From Rhynochetos jubatus (taxonomy: Eukaryota; Chordata; Aves; Eurypygiformes; Rhynochetidae), in assembly GCA_027574665.1 (NCBI GenBank), contig CM050666.1, positions 4,650,001 through 4,714,000 on the forward strand: a DNA stretch of 64,000 bases, given 5' to 3'. Under the pieces are notes generated by a model. It searched no databases and had not been told where the DNA came from. It saw nothing but the letters and a program-made list of their open reading frames with translations. Made by a program: the position numbers and the translations under genes. Positions 1 through 12,795 of the stretch are shown one piece after another (the first letter of the stretch is position 1; each line of letters begins with the position of its first letter).

Positions 1-865
1 GAGCAGCCTTGCCCTGGCATTTTTCAGAACAGTGAGTGTAATGGGAGCATAGTCCTGAACTGGTCAAAAGGTTGGGCAGGCAGAGAGGAAGGTCCGTGTC
101 TGCTTCACCTTACTGAACTAAGAGCAAAGATCAGGTTCTGTAACGTGGTCATTGTCTTGGAGGGGGCCTGGCTGGGCCGGGCTGGCCAAGGGTGCTTTCT
201 CGGAGTGGTCTGTGCTGTCTGTTCGACAGCAGTATGGACAATGTCAGCCGCAGGCAGCTGTGCCTGGGAAACACCCTTCTCAGCACTAAGAACTGAGCTC
301 CTGAAGCCTGTAGGTTGAAAACACGTTTTGCTTTAACCAAAAAAAAAAACCCCCAAACCCATTGTTCCAATATCGGGCAACCTGGATGCACTTTATGTTG
401 CAAAATATTCCTTAGCGTTTTAAGCCGGGATAGATTGATGCTCAAAATGCTCTGGTCTATTGTATTTTTAAAAGCAATCCTACAGGTTTAAGTTCCATAT
501 TTGCGGAAGAAACGAGGGAGTTGTAGCCTGTCTGATAGTATTCTGCTCTTCCCTTTTGCCAGAGGTCCAGGAGCAGGCTGGACCAGGCATGGTGTCGCAT
601 GCATGGGATCCTCGGCGCTGCATGGGCCCTCCCAGCACTGGAGCAGTGCGGGGTTTGTCCCCTCTCCTGGTGATCTGCTGGAAGAGGAGGGGTTGTGGGC
701 ACAAGGCAAGGGATGTTATTGCTGAAGGGGAGGGACCACATGGTTCCAGTGCCTCCCTGAGCCTCCAAATTTTCAAGGCCGTGAACAGAAATGAAGGAGA
801 GAGGAGGGGGGAGCAAGTGTAGCCCGTGTTTATGTTTTTAAACAGATTCATTGATCCGGGATCAC

Positions 866-960
866 AAGGGACTATTAGATCATCCGTTCTAGTCTGACCT
901 CCCGTATAACACAGTACATGAGTTTCTTTCTTAGTCCTATATTGATCCTAATTCAAACTT
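866..960 (-). repeat. old CR1-like LINE fragment
   Basis: The segment contains the phrases ATTAGATCATC, CTAGTCTGACCTCC and TATAACACAG. These match my memory of the 3' region of old amniote CR1 elements in antisense orientation. It is short and diverged and has lost the terminal repeat unit. The exact subfamily cannot be given from memory. Confidence 0.5.
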
Positions 961-3900
961 CCTCCTGCTCAGCATTCATCCTCCCGCTCAGGGCCGGCTC
1001 ACTGGGCAGCTCGGGGTGCAGCGAGCCCACCAGGAGCAGGATTCCCCTCCCTGCACGGTGAGCTGTGCCTGTGGCTCTTCACTCCAGAGTCATTCAGGCT
1101 TTGTTCCTGCTTTCTGCATTAATCTTTTCCTAAGGAAACTTCTAAGCATTTGATGGAAAGGTGCATCTGGGACCTCACTCGTTATTTACTGGGGTTTGGG
1201 GGTGAGTGAGACAGCACCCGCTTTTCTGCTTGGTTCCTAGAGGAAACAGGGCACAGGCTCAGTGCCTGCCTCCCATCCCTCTTCAACCCCTTGGGGACCC
1301 AGTGGCGGATGCCAGATGCATTGGAGACACAGGGATTTCAGCGGTGGGAAACCATCGATCGCTGGTGGACGCTGAAGGGGAAAGCTGCCGGGCAGGGCGC
1401 TCACTCAGGGCACTGCTCCCAAAGCTCGCAGAGCCCACGGGAGGCAAGCATGTGGGGAGCGAGATGCCCTGCGGAAGATCACTCAGGGGATTTTTAATTC
1501 TTTTCCAGCAAAGCAGCTCTTTCTCCTCCTCCTTTTTTTCTTATTTTTCCACCCTCGTCTCTTTGAGGGATTTAATTGTCTCACAAGTGGCACATCAAGT
1601 ACACTCCATTGGCTGTCTGGAAAAGGATGCGCTGTGTATTGATGAATAGGATCCTGAATATTGTAAACACGGACATAATTGGCTTACAGTTTATTGCTAA
1701 GTGAAATGAGAGAGGAGGGGAGTGGGCCTGGAGACCTCTGGAGCTGAATAGCTGTGACTATCAGTGACGTTTTTGCTCCGAGTGGTAATCTGGAAATCGC
1801 TTAGAAGTGTCTTATCAAACATGATGGGTTTGTAATAGAATAGTTAGGGTGGCTTTGTTGGGCATTTAAAGCCCGTGACCTCCCGTGTTTGTCTTTTTCT
1901 CTGAGCAATCACAGCTGCCGCAAGAGCACGTATAGAGCTTTTCCAAAGCCACGACAGAGATGTGGGGCTTGCCCTCCAAACTCCCTGGTGCTGTGCCTGC
2001 AGACCTGTCCTGCCGGGCTGGGTTTCATCCCCTCAGCTCCCCTGATGCTCTGCCACCCGCTCGAGGAGGGCCAGCCCTGCCGAAAGGTGCTGTCGTGGGA
2101 GGGTGAACGTCCAAGCCACGCTGCTGGACAGCCCTGCCTGCAGGGAGGTGATGGCCAGGCGGGGCGTGTGATGCTGCTGTGGGAGCATCTTGTCCTTCAG
2201 AGGTGGAGATGCTCGTCCTTCGGAGCCCCGTCTCACGCCAGGCTTTCCCACGGTGACATATGCAGCCAGGGCTGTCTCTTGGGTTGTTTGTCGGTTCCTA
2301 GGGTGATGGATGGACCTCGACTGGGAGTGTTACACGGCCATCAGATGAAATTAGCAGCCCTCTCTCTTCTGTGTTGTGAGCATTTAACAGATCACAGCAC
2401 ACACATGTGAAACGGAGGGGAACCCGTGTCAAAGACAGCAATGGTGGCACAAAGTAATACTCACAGAGAGGGTTTGCATACCTGCTGGCCATGCTGGGAG
2501 TGCATGGAAGCTGGGAGGGTGAGAAGGGGAACCCTGATCTGCTGGCAGTAAGAAATTAACTCCAGTTAAGGAAGCATTAACCATTTGACATGTTTCCTGA
2601 TGTTCCCTGTGCAGAATTGTTGTGGGATCGTTTTTATTTTTGAACTGTTAACTGGAAGCCGAGTTTCCACTTCTCTCCCCTGTCGATATAAAAATACATC
2701 TGGTCTCCAAATAGAAATTGCCCATTCGGGAAAGACAGTCAACCCTTTAAAAATGCACACACACGGAAGGAAAAATCCTCATGTGCAGCTGGCATCGCAG
2801 AGAGCATCCTCAGTTGGGACTGGCTCTTGTGAGGGAGGGAAATTTATCAATCTCCTAATGTTGTTGACCCTTTGTCCCTCTAATGACACGAGCCCGGAGG
2901 CTCTTCGGCTTGAGTATTTAATAGGGCAAGTGGGAATCTATAGGCAGCAGCACTGTCCTCCAAATTAATACAGCATTTAGGGATGGAGCCATAGCAGTCG
3001 GGGGTGACAGATGCGATGGTCCGCTCTCTTGATCTCTGCCTGTCCGAGGCCCTGGCGCAGCGGGCTGTGCTCCACAGCACTGTCTGCTCCCGGCACCATG
3101 AGCGTCGGGTAACTTTGTCGGCCACCCCGTAATTTTGGGGTGCCCATTTCTGACAGCCAGAAATGGTTTTGGTGCTGCTGGTGGGCCCTCTCCCAGCTGT
3201 TCCCCGCTCTGTTCTCCTCTCCATCCGCCGCCTGGGCTCTAGCCCTGCGTGAGCCGTACTCAGAGCTAGCAACAAAATCCTGCTGCACTGAGCCGTGACG
3301 TTAAGCTCGAACCAGTGTCTGCAAAATCATACTCTGGAGGGTTCAGAAATGACATTTTTAAGTCTATTCATGTCCTGTTTTCTAGGGGGAGAAGGCCGTA
3401 GGGTTTTCACCCAACCCCTAAAGCGTTTGGAAAAAGAGACCCACGAGGAGGTTTGCCTGGGCTCCTTGGCTTTCGGTGTTGCCTGGAGCGGGTGTGTTAC
3501 CAAATGCAGGAGCTTTAATGAAACGCTTTTCAGCATTTAAGGATACCAGGTCTTGTGTGGTGGAGGCTCCCCTTTTCTTAAAGGTGTAGGATGATACGAA
3601 GCCGTCGTAATTAGAGGTCTTTTCTGGTGAGTCGCTCTCGGATGAGCAGACACCACACCTCTCCATCCCTAGTTCGGATACAGCTAAACAAACCTCAGGC
3701 CATTCGATGCTTTGCTCTTCAAAGGAGGTGTCCTGGGGAGGCAGGCACTCGGGTGGAGGAGCCGCACCCCGAGAAGAGCTCCTGCCTCCAACCCCACTTT
3801 CTTTGAAAGCCAGCCTGCTTGTCCTCATTTCATACTTCTCACGTAATTAAAATACATTTTTCCCTACCTGTCTTTCCATTTGGAATAGCAGCAGTGGCAA

Positions 3901-5283
3901 ATTTTCTCCTCTCGCTGGAAAGTTTCCAGCAATGCGGATGTATGGGGATGGCATTTCTCCCCTTCATCCCTTTGTCTTTTAAATCATCTGTGGTTTCTCT
4001 TTTTTTCTCCTGTAAAAGTCTTAATTCCTCTCACATCAGTGAAGAGCCAAGTTTCATTCTGTAGCTCGTTTCCAAAGGAAGCGACATTCACGTGTTTTTC
4101 ACCTGAAATGCGCGGCTTCTCTTCTGCAGCCCCAGCTCCAGCAGCCCATCGGGAAAAGAAAGGGGGCCGTGGGGAGCAGAGGTCCCAGCACGCCCCATCC
4201 TGCATGGACTGGAGCAGTGGTGGGCTGGAGGGGTCCCTGCGACCCCACCCCGGCATCCCAAGCTTTGCTTCGTCCTGGATGCAAAACAGCTCATTTTGGG
4301 AGCACGTTCAGCTGGGAAGGGCCAGTGGCACCAGGCTGTTGGCAGATGCGTCTCTCCCAGCGGGTTTCTTCCATGCAATGCAACTTGATGGCTGCATCTG
4401 CCTTCCCTCTTGCTCCGTGACCATTCCCAGTGCTCCCCGCAAATCTAGCAGGTGCCTCATCCCGGACTGGGCTGAGCGTGTGCTGACGGGGCGTGGAAGC
4501 AACCCTGCAAGGAGAAGGACGTGGCAATGCAAAATGCTTTGAGGATGAGAGCTCACCAAGCACTGCGCTTCGCAGTGTGGTCATGGACACGTTCGGCGTG
4601 GCCTGCCCTCCTCCATGACCTGCTGCGGGACGCGGCGGGGTTGCCAGGGCCAAATCCCATCTTACAACCTTCTTCCTTGTGCTGCGGGAAGTGAGAAATT
4701 AAAAAGTATAAATTAACAAATGAGACCCGGCGATTAGAGCTGCAGTTGTTTGCCAGGCTTTGGAAATGGCTCTTCCTGCCAACGTAAACAGCCATCACAA
4801 CTCCCTACTGCCACCTCCCCCCGAGTGTTTATTTAAGCCAACACATTGCTCTGCTAATTGGATACCATTCCAAGTGAAAATAGGCCTTTAAAACAACAGC
4901 AGCGGCAAATAAAAACAGCTGTAGCTGCAGGAGCACTAACCAGGCTTGCAGCCCTTCTGGGGGGGAACGTGCCCCCCGAAAAGGAGGCACGGGGTCAGCC
5001 CCAGGGAGCTGGCGAAGGTGGGGAATCCCAGCAATGCTCCGGAGCAGGTGGAGCGGGTGCTCCTCCTTTCTCTTTTTTATGTTGAATGAGGAATACGTGG
5101 GTGAGAGGGAGTCAGGACTGGAAATTGAGGCTACCAGTGCTGGTCCCTGGAAATGGGGGGGAGGGGGTTGAGTTTTATAACCTGGCAACTCAGGCAGGGT
5201 CCTTGCTGCTAAGGAGTGGTTGTGGGAAGCCACAGCCCCTTGCACGGTGGTCTGTGCCCAGAGATGTGACGTGCAGAGACAAC

Positions 5284-5605
5284 CATAGACTCCTAGAATC
5301 TTTAGGTTGGAAGAGACCTTTCAGACCATCCTGTCCAGTTGTTAACCCAGCACTTCTCATACCAACCCTAACCGTGTCCCTGAGCACCTCATCCACGCAT
5401 CTCTTAAATCCCTCCAGGAATGGTGAATTCCAACACCTGACAACCCTTTTGGTGAAGACGTTTTCCCTAATATCCAACCTAAACCTCCCCTGGCACAGCT
5501 TGAGGCCATTTCATCTTGTCCTGTCGCTTGTCACTTGGGAGAAGGGACATTTCAGGGGGTTGTAGAGAGCGATGAGGTCTCTCCTGAGCCTCCTCCACGC
5601 TGGGT
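5284..5605 (-). mobile_element. CR1 LINE, 5'-truncated 3' end, minus orientation
   Basis: Read on the minus strand, this runs from a GAGGCTCAGGAGAGACCTC segment through the typical text about a rapidly sorted 3' region (GGAAAATG, TTAGGTTGGATATTAGGG) to TTCCAACCTAAAGATTCTAG and a terminal ATTCTA/TCTATG-like end near 5284. This is the 3' end of a chicken-repeat-1 LINE, the dominant avian retrotransposon. It is truncated at the 5' end as most copies are, and it is moderately diverged. It lies inside the RBM19 intron, antisense to the gene, and has no intact reading frame. Confidence 0.93.
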
Positions 5606-6723
5606 GGGAGGACAGCAGGATATGTTTGTGTGGCCCTGTAGCTGCTGTATTTGTTCCAGGGATGTGAGTTTGACATCTTATAACCCTCCTTAATCCCAGC
5701 CTTAGCTGGGGTTTTTAGAGGAGCATTTGGGGCTCCTTTTCCCTACGCCTGTGCCGAGCCATGTGTCACATTGCTGCGGACCACTCAGGGGGGCTCCAGG
5801 GGATGGAAATCTTTGACCAGCCTGTTTCTGTATTTGCATTGTGGGCCAAATCCTGCCCAGTCCTGAATTTCCGTGAAAGTCTGTGGGAAATGAGGACAAA
5901 GTCCACCTTTGATCGAGGTGGTGTTTCCTGGATGCCTCTGCCGGTTGCCTCCAGGTGTGGAAAGCCAGCTGAGCTGCCATGCTCTCCGGCGTGCTTGCAC
6001 TGAACCTCAGCAAGAGATTACAGCCTTAGGGATGCTAGTCAGCAGAATCTAACAGGGAAAACCTCTGGGTTTCTGTAACGCAACACGCCACCACAGGCAA
6101 AAAGAGAAGCTTCTGCCTTGGCTTCTGGCTCTGCCACGTTTGCTGCCACCGTGGCCAGCATCACCAAACGGTTGGCGAGAGAAAGGCAGCTCTACCTGTC
6201 GAGCTTGTGCTTCTTCAAACTTGTTGCCCCGGAGCAGAAGGCAACCAGTCTGCTCACGTTTGAGTCGGGCTGTACCGCGTGCCAGCGTGGAGTCACGAGG
6301 TTGCTCTGCCCGTCCTCACCCAGCCCGTGAGGGCCCTGGTTTGCAGTGGACCCATGTAGTGCCATCCCCGGTCTCAACAGCCTTTCCAGGCCGGAGCTTT
6401 CCCGGCTCAGGCGTGGTCCCAGGCTGATGCAGGGCTGAGCTGCTCACTGTGCTGGCTTGCAGCCTCCTCACTGGCGAGCAGCAGCAGCCCACGGGAATGG
6501 CCATGGGTATCTGCTCTGCTGTGAGGATGTAGAAGATAAATGATCGAGTCAAAGCCGCTGATGGAGATGAATCCTGCCCCAACAGAGCAAAGTGCTCCAA
6601 GTCAGATGCTCTATGGAGGCCTTTTAGGTTCAGGGCATAGGGAGGCACAGCTTTGTTTTTCCTCATGTGAGCCTGTTTTTTATTTTCTCCCTTATTATTA
6701 ATTTTTTTCTCTTAATTCTGCAG

Positions 6724-6844
6724 AAAGCATTCAACGCCCTGTGCCACAGCACGCATTTGTACGGCCGGAGGTTGGTCTTGGAGTGGGCAGACACGGAGGA
6801 GACAGTGGAGGCCCTGAGACGGAAAACGGCGGACCATTTCCACG
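6724..6844 (+). CDS. RBM19: RBM19 penultimate coding exon (end of RRM6)
   Basis: RBM19 (Mrd1 in yeast) is a nucleolar protein with six RRM domains that acts in early pre-rRNA processing for the small ribosomal subunit. This 121-nt exon begins in phase 0 after the CAG at 6721-6723 and ends in phase 1 before the GT at 6845. It encodes 40 whole codons, starting KAFNALCHSTHLYGRRLVLE and ending ALRRKTADHFH. The KAFNALC part is the second helix of RRM6, and GRRLVLEWA is its last beta strand. The following stretch leads into the C-terminal tail. The match to vertebrate RBM19 is by recognition and is nearly residue for residue. The gene is incomplete here because all upstream exons, including the other five RRMs, lie left of the window. 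Confidence 0.95.
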
Positions 6845-9800
6845 GTAACGTACTGCATCCTTCTGGCCTGTCCATACATCCCCGGCTGGCACCATCCCAT
6901 CTGGCACCCGCTGCCAGTCCACGGCAGCCCTTTTCCCCGCTGCCTGGCAGGTAGATGCTGGAGCTTGACAATGCAAGCGCAGGGGGAAGCAGGAGGCATC
7001 CAGGCCAGGCTTTGTCTGACAGCTCTGTGTGCTCGTGAGCCGGTTAACTCTCCGTATGCTGGCAGTGCTGAGGCACCTCGGTGCCACCTGCCAGCTCCAG
7101 TGCTTTTGCTCCATCATGGCTGCACCCCAGGGTGCTCCGTAGCTGGAGACAGGCTTTGTGCATGCAGCCCACAGATCAAAAAAGACAATAATTAGGCTGT
7201 TGGTTGAAATACGGAGAGAGCTGTTTGGATCAGGTTCCCGAGAATGACAGCTCCGCAGATAACAGCACTGCAGGCTCCTATTGACAGCCATTGACAGGCA
7301 CAAATGCATTGCTTGGCAAATATTTATGTAGGAAGGGCTCCCCTGGGCTGGAGGGCTAAGCTGGAGATCAATGCTCTTCCTCCTGCATCCCCTCCCAGCC
7401 TCCCCTCGCCATCACACACGTGCCCATCACCCGGGGGGTTTGGCAGAAGCAGTTGTGGGGCTGCACGTTGCAATCCCGGCGATGGAAAAGCAGCAAGCCT
7501 CGCTTATTTAGTGAGCCGGCCTCCAGCGGTCCCCGTCCTCGTGTTGGTGAAGCAGTGGCACAGCAGGGATTATTGCAGGCTGGGGGAGCTGCAGCTTGGT
7601 GGCGGAAGGGCTGAGGGTGGGCACGACCGGAGAGACGTGGAGCAAAGTGGGATGTGCTGGGATCCACGGGCTGATCTCCAGCGTGGTGCCAAAAGGGAAG
7701 CCAAAAGGAGCACAGCGGCGTAGAGGTCTACGTAGTATTTGTGGTGTAGAGCTGTGCTGCTGGGGGGGGTGGATGTGCACACCCAGCACACGGCGCTGGA
7801 GGGGACACGTCATGCTTGGTCACGGTCATGTGAATCCACCCGGATGGAGGAGGTAGAAGGTGTGATGAATCCTGCCCCCCATTTTCCCCATCCCTCCAGG
7901 ATCTCCTTTCTCCCTTTCTACTCAGTCTAGGGGGAAAAAGTCTTGGTTTTCTGGTAGCTGCAGTCTTGCAGCAGATGCTGGCTGCTGCCCGCGAGCTCTG
8001 TCGCTTCCCTGTTTCCTCCAGGCTCCACTTGCTTCCCGATTTCTGTCTGCGTTGGCTCCAGCCCCCTTGTCTGGGGGCTTCCTCACCAAGGTGGGGACTC
8101 CGTGAGAGCGGAGAAGAGCGTTTTCACATCCCGGGAGGGACGCAGCCTGGAGCTGTGGTGGCTGAAAAACAGGAGCAAGGTTATCGCTCCCCACCTTTGG
8201 GGACCGAAAATGTGATTGCAGGCAGCAGTCAGCACTCCTCTCCAACGCGTCTCGAGGGGAGAGAAATAACATCCCATGACTTCAGCCCTGCCTTGTGCAC
8301 ACACGCGTCCTCCCTGCGAAACTGCCAGTAGCTAATCCTGCGGCAGAGCGGGATCTGCCAGGAGCAGATCTCCGTAACAGAGCCCATCTGGGGCATGCTG
8401 GTTGGCACTGGGAGCTGGCTGGCACCTGGGATCAGGTCTCAGCCTCTCCGCACTGCACTGGCAGGCTGGAGTTTCACGGGTGGGATGTTATTTCTTTGGG
8501 AAGTGCCCTCTCCCGATTTCAAGGCACGCTTGCCATGGGGTCTCTGGCAGTGATGCCCAGCGGCCCCCAGGAGGGGAAAGAACTGCCCCCATCCCTTTTG
8601 CTGTGGGGGTGCAGAAAGCCCCTTCAGCCTACTGAATAGCTGGGCTGAGACCGTGCAGCTCGTTTCACTGGTGATGCAGGCTGGATTGTGTCGACCAGAA
8701 ACCAGGCTCGCTTTTTCCTACCGGTCCCCATTTCCCCCACTTTCCTTCTCTCCTGCAAGGCGCAGGAGAAGCACAGACATCCCTGCACTGTTCATGGAGT
8801 TTCTCTCTCCCACCCCAGCGTGGGTGACTTGTGAGGGTCTTCCCAGAGCTTCGCAGGCTCGCAGCAGTTAGGGCCCTCTGGTCCCGTATCTCCAGGAAGC
8901 GACTGATCTGGGAATGGGAGAGAAAAGATAATTTTCAGTCTTCTAAGGCTCAAGAAACAGAGTCAAGGTTGACATCCCCGGTGACTTCAACTGCTCTTTG
9001 CCACGGAAAGCCGCTGATGCTGCTGTCCTCGCGTTGGTCGCCAAACCAAGCCCCCCAGCAGCACCTGGGACATGGAGGGAGATCCCTTCAAAAGGCACTG
9101 CGGTGGATGGGGTGGGTCTTACCCCACCGTCTAACTCGGCTTATTCCTTGCTTCCTGCCCTAAATTTCTTTTCAGGTTGAGCATTGCCATCCCACGGGAG
9201 AGTCTTTCTTTTTTCACTTTCTCTGAAAGTCTTCTGGGATCCTTTTGGACCTGGAGACCCCCAACACCGCAAGCCATCCATGCTGTTCGGAGAGGCTGCT
9301 GTTGCTGTAGCCATGTTGGCAGGGCTCTGCCATCGGTACAGGGTGACATGTGGCCTCTGATGCTCTTGGCCCTTCTCCCGGTCATTCCACAGAAATAAAA
9401 GCAACCAGGGAGCGTGACAAGGACTTGGCACGTACCAGAAGAGGTGAAAGTGTCAATGCAGGACAAAGGCCTGAGTCTGCCCATCTCAAGGAGCTTTCAA
9501 ACCCATTTCTCCCAAGTTTTATGCAATTGGAATTTAAATATTTTGAAAAGCTCCTTCTTTGTCCATTTCTTCTTTTCTGTGAAGTCTATGGTTTGCTGTG
9601 GGCACAGCGGTGATGCACAGATGTTTCCACAGTTAGCCCGTGGTGGATCTGTGTGCAGGAGAGGCTGCAGAGTGCTAACAGGGAGTGAGAAGATCGCCGT
9701 AGGGCCTGGGGCATTGTTGTCACCCAGGTCCAGTGGGAAAACACAGTGACCTGCACTCCGCTGGGCTTGATGGCGAGTTCGACTTGAGCAGTGAGCTCAT

Positions 9801-11825
9801 CCTGCTCTGTCTCGCTGCCATCACGTCAGATTTCTGCATCTCCAGCTTTGAAAGAGCCACCTTGATCTTTCAGGCTGGTGTCCTGAGTAGCAGCAGCCAA
9901 AACCCCTCCACCCAGCAGCATCATTTTTGGCTTAGCAGGGAAACACTTGGTCAAGTCCAGACCTGGGCTGCGAGAGACACGTCCTGCCGCTGAGTTCTCT
10001 CTGCCACAATTATGCACCTTATTTCTAGACACCATTTATAGAGACTTGGCTTCCAGTTCCCGGGTCTCACTCTGATGTTATTTGTTAGGTCAGAGAGAGG
10101 TCTGGTCTCCTAAATCTTTCCTCTGTGCAGGCGTTTGTCACGGCAATCAAGCCACTTCTGGGCCATCTTTTCAATAGGTCTAATAGATGCAATAAAATGG
10201 AATAGGCTTCCTTCCCATTTCAGGTAGTTTTCAGGTCATTCTTTATGGCTTGTTCTGAGTCTTTGTAATGTTCCAGGCCAGAGTGAGGACCCCACAGGTG
10301 GTCACCGGCTGCCAGAGATGGTTTCAGGAGGGAAGCCACAGCCCAGCCTCGACAGCTGGGACTGCAGCACTACCCCCTGCGCTTGCTCTCCTGCCTCCGA
10401 GCACAGTCTGTGAGAGGTGTAAGACTTGTGGCTCATTCCTGAGTGTATCTTCTCTCTGTCCTGAGGCAGGAGGGTCTTATATTGGGGAAGAACCCCCAGC
10501 ACATTGAGTTTTAATTGCATGCCACCATGCATTATTAATCTGTGCGACCTGCTGCTGCAAGTTGGCTGGAGAGCCCGAGAGCATGGCCAGCTCCAGGGGT
10601 GGATTTGATGCTGCTGTGGATACAGACTTGTCTGCTGTGATGTGGTTAAGGAGAAGCCACGGGAAGGTTGGCCAAAGGTTGGCCTCGGGGCCTCTAATCC
10701 AGCCCGTGATGTGGAGCGGGTCACGGCAAACACTGCATCAGGGCAGTGAGGGCTGCACGAATCCTCATACCAGCAGCTTCTTGGCCCTCATTTGTGGAAG
10801 GAGATCCTCCCTTTGGAAAACAGGGGTCACGGATACCTTCAAAACCAACAGGGGGAATACTTGGGCTCCACTGAGAGGTGAAAGGATCCCAGTGCCCTGC
10901 AACTGCATTTGCCAGCCCTGGGGCGAGGGGTGGATGGATCTGTGCTCTGGATCTGTGCTCTGCACAGGAGCGAATGGTCCCGGTCGCATCCAGAGCGCTG
11001 ATGTGACCTACACATCTCCTGCATCCCTGTGATCACACAACTGCAGCCCACAAAAGGTGTGTAACAGCTCAGCCCCCTTGTGCCCCCTCACTTGCCTGTC
11101 ACGGGGTGACGGTGGCCAGTGCAGCTCCATCCTGGCCAGCCTCGCTGGGGGAAGATTTGCGAGCGCGGCGGCGATACCCTCAGCGTGTGTGCACTCCCTC
11201 TCTCCCGGGAGCTCGCAGTCCGTGCAGGGAAGGTACTTGCTCCCAATCCAGCTAAATTACTATTGACTTGTGTTCTCTGCGCTTCACAAACATTGCACTC
11301 AGCCGTCACCAGCGGGGCCGGTGGTATCCTGCCAGGGCTAACTTGGGAAGCCAGCTGTGCTGGGCCGTTTTTTCCTGCTCTTTCCCATCGATCAAAGAAT
11401 TAAATTGACAGATGGGGAATTTTGCACGAGACGTGGGAAGGGGAAGGAATGGCTTGTGGGGCTTTTATTTTTTGATAGGAAGGATGGGGTGGAAAGAGGG
11501 GATGCGAGGCTGTGAGGTGGGTGAATGTAAGATGCCTGGGGAGGGGGTCTGGCTTGTATTTCGGCTGGGAGAGCGTCTCCGGTGAGACGCCGGATCTCGG
11601 CAGAGGGCTGGGGGTGGGTGCAAACCAAAGGAACCTCGCTGCAGCTCACCCCTGCTTATTTACAGTTGTTGGCTGGAAGTGGAGGGTTTTCTAGGGGACG
11701 GCACGCTCCGCTCCGGACCCCATCCTCCTGCAGGGTGGGAAGAGTCACCCCTGTCCCCATCCCCTTTCAGGCTGCTCCCTTTACCTCTCGGCTTCATTAC
11801 AGACCTTTCCCTCACCTCCCAGCCT

Positions 11826-11892
11826 TTTGGGTTCCCTTTTTCCTTCTTTCCTTCTCTTTTTTTTTTTTTTCCCCTGTTTTTTATTTTTTCCA
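11826..11892 (+). repeat. polypyrimidine tract
   Basis: The tract is C/T-rich with a run of 16 T's, interrupted once by an A, and is followed directly by CAG. It looks like a strong cryptic acceptor inside the RBM19 intron, but no coding sequence recognisable as RBM19 follows it. Confidence 0.7.
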
Positions 11893-12767
11893 GAGAGCAT
11901 CTGTAACTAATGCAAACACATGCCGGAGCCGGAGAGTAAAACCCTGCAGGATTAGCATGGCATCCGCAACCCTGCCACGTTCTAATCCCGTGGTAATCCC
12001 CCTCTCAGCCCACCCCCGCCGGCTTTGGCTATTGTTTAAAGGAAGCAAATGGGATCGTTAGCGGGCAAACCTTAACCAGCTTGGAGCAGCAGAACGGAAG
12101 TCGAACCAATTCCCTTCCCCACCCTCCTGGCTCTTATTTTCCCCTTTTTCTCCCTGTTAGGTGGATGGGGGGATGCTCCCAGTGCTCCCCAGCAGCGCTA
12201 TGGCCGGTGAATCTGGAGCCAGTTGGCCTGCCAGCCCCCTGCCCACCCCATGGCAGGTCCCCCACCACGCTGCTTAGGGTCACTCTCTAAGCACCCTGGC
12301 CCCAGCACCCCCTCCGCTGTGCAGCCCCCGTCATCGCCTCCATCCGGGTTCTCGGCATGGGGCACGTCGGGGTGTGGTGGGGAGGGGGTGGCAGATGGGG
12401 AACACGCTTCCCTGCTGTGGATTTGGGAGCTGAGACCACGTTTGATGCCGTTTCCAAGCGCCGAGTGTGAGGGTGGTCAGGGGGAGCGGGAGCCGGCAGG
12501 AGGAACAGCTGGGCTGGCACCTTCCTCCACGGTGGGTTGTCCCTTCAGATGATGGAATCAGGAAAACCTGCTGGAAGGTCCTGGGGTGGCACCTTGAGGC
12601 CCCCCTCAGCTTCCCAGAGCTCAGCAGGGTGGGTGCCGCCGGCACCCCCGTCCCCCTGCCCGTCCCCACAGCCCCCGGCGGGGAGGGAGGCGGGTTCTGG
12701 CACTCTGTCAAGGAATTAATTGAAAAATAAAATCATTAGATGGGAACTCCAGAAATGCAAAATTGTT

Positions 12768-12795
12768 GGGAGATGGGGGGAGGGGGGTGGGGGGG
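12768..12795 (+). other. RBM19: potential G-quadruplex
   Basis: Four G-runs of 3, 6, 6 and 7 bases are separated by loops of 4, 1 and 1 bases. This meets the usual G3+N1-7 quadruplex pattern. It lies on the coding (+) strand of RBM19 and so would also be present in the unspliced transcript. Confidence 0.55.

Larger units (their letters stand above)
1..6723 (+). other. RBM19: RBM19 intron (3' part), upstream of the penultimate coding exon
   Basis: The whole stretch precedes the exon at 6724 and ends in a good acceptor: a T-rich tract followed by CAG at 6721-6723. I looked for the preceding RRM6 coding sequence (the RNP1-type GFGFVDF region) and did not find it, so that exon lies left of the window. 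The intron holds two CR1-type relics (866-960 and 5284-5605). The rest is unique sequence in which I recognise nothing else. Confidence 0.85.

Noticed and set aside
1..6700. Search for the preceding RBM19 RRM6 exon
   Set aside because: No sequence encoding the GFGFVDF-type RNP1 region was found, so the exon must lie left of the window.
10070..10265. Possible diverged LINE fragment
   Set aside because: It has a loose CR1 flavour but no diagnostic phrase that I can defend.
11826..11910. Strong acceptor-like site in the last RBM19 intron
   Set aside because: No following sequence resembles RBM19, and the two flanking exons join in perfect phase without it.
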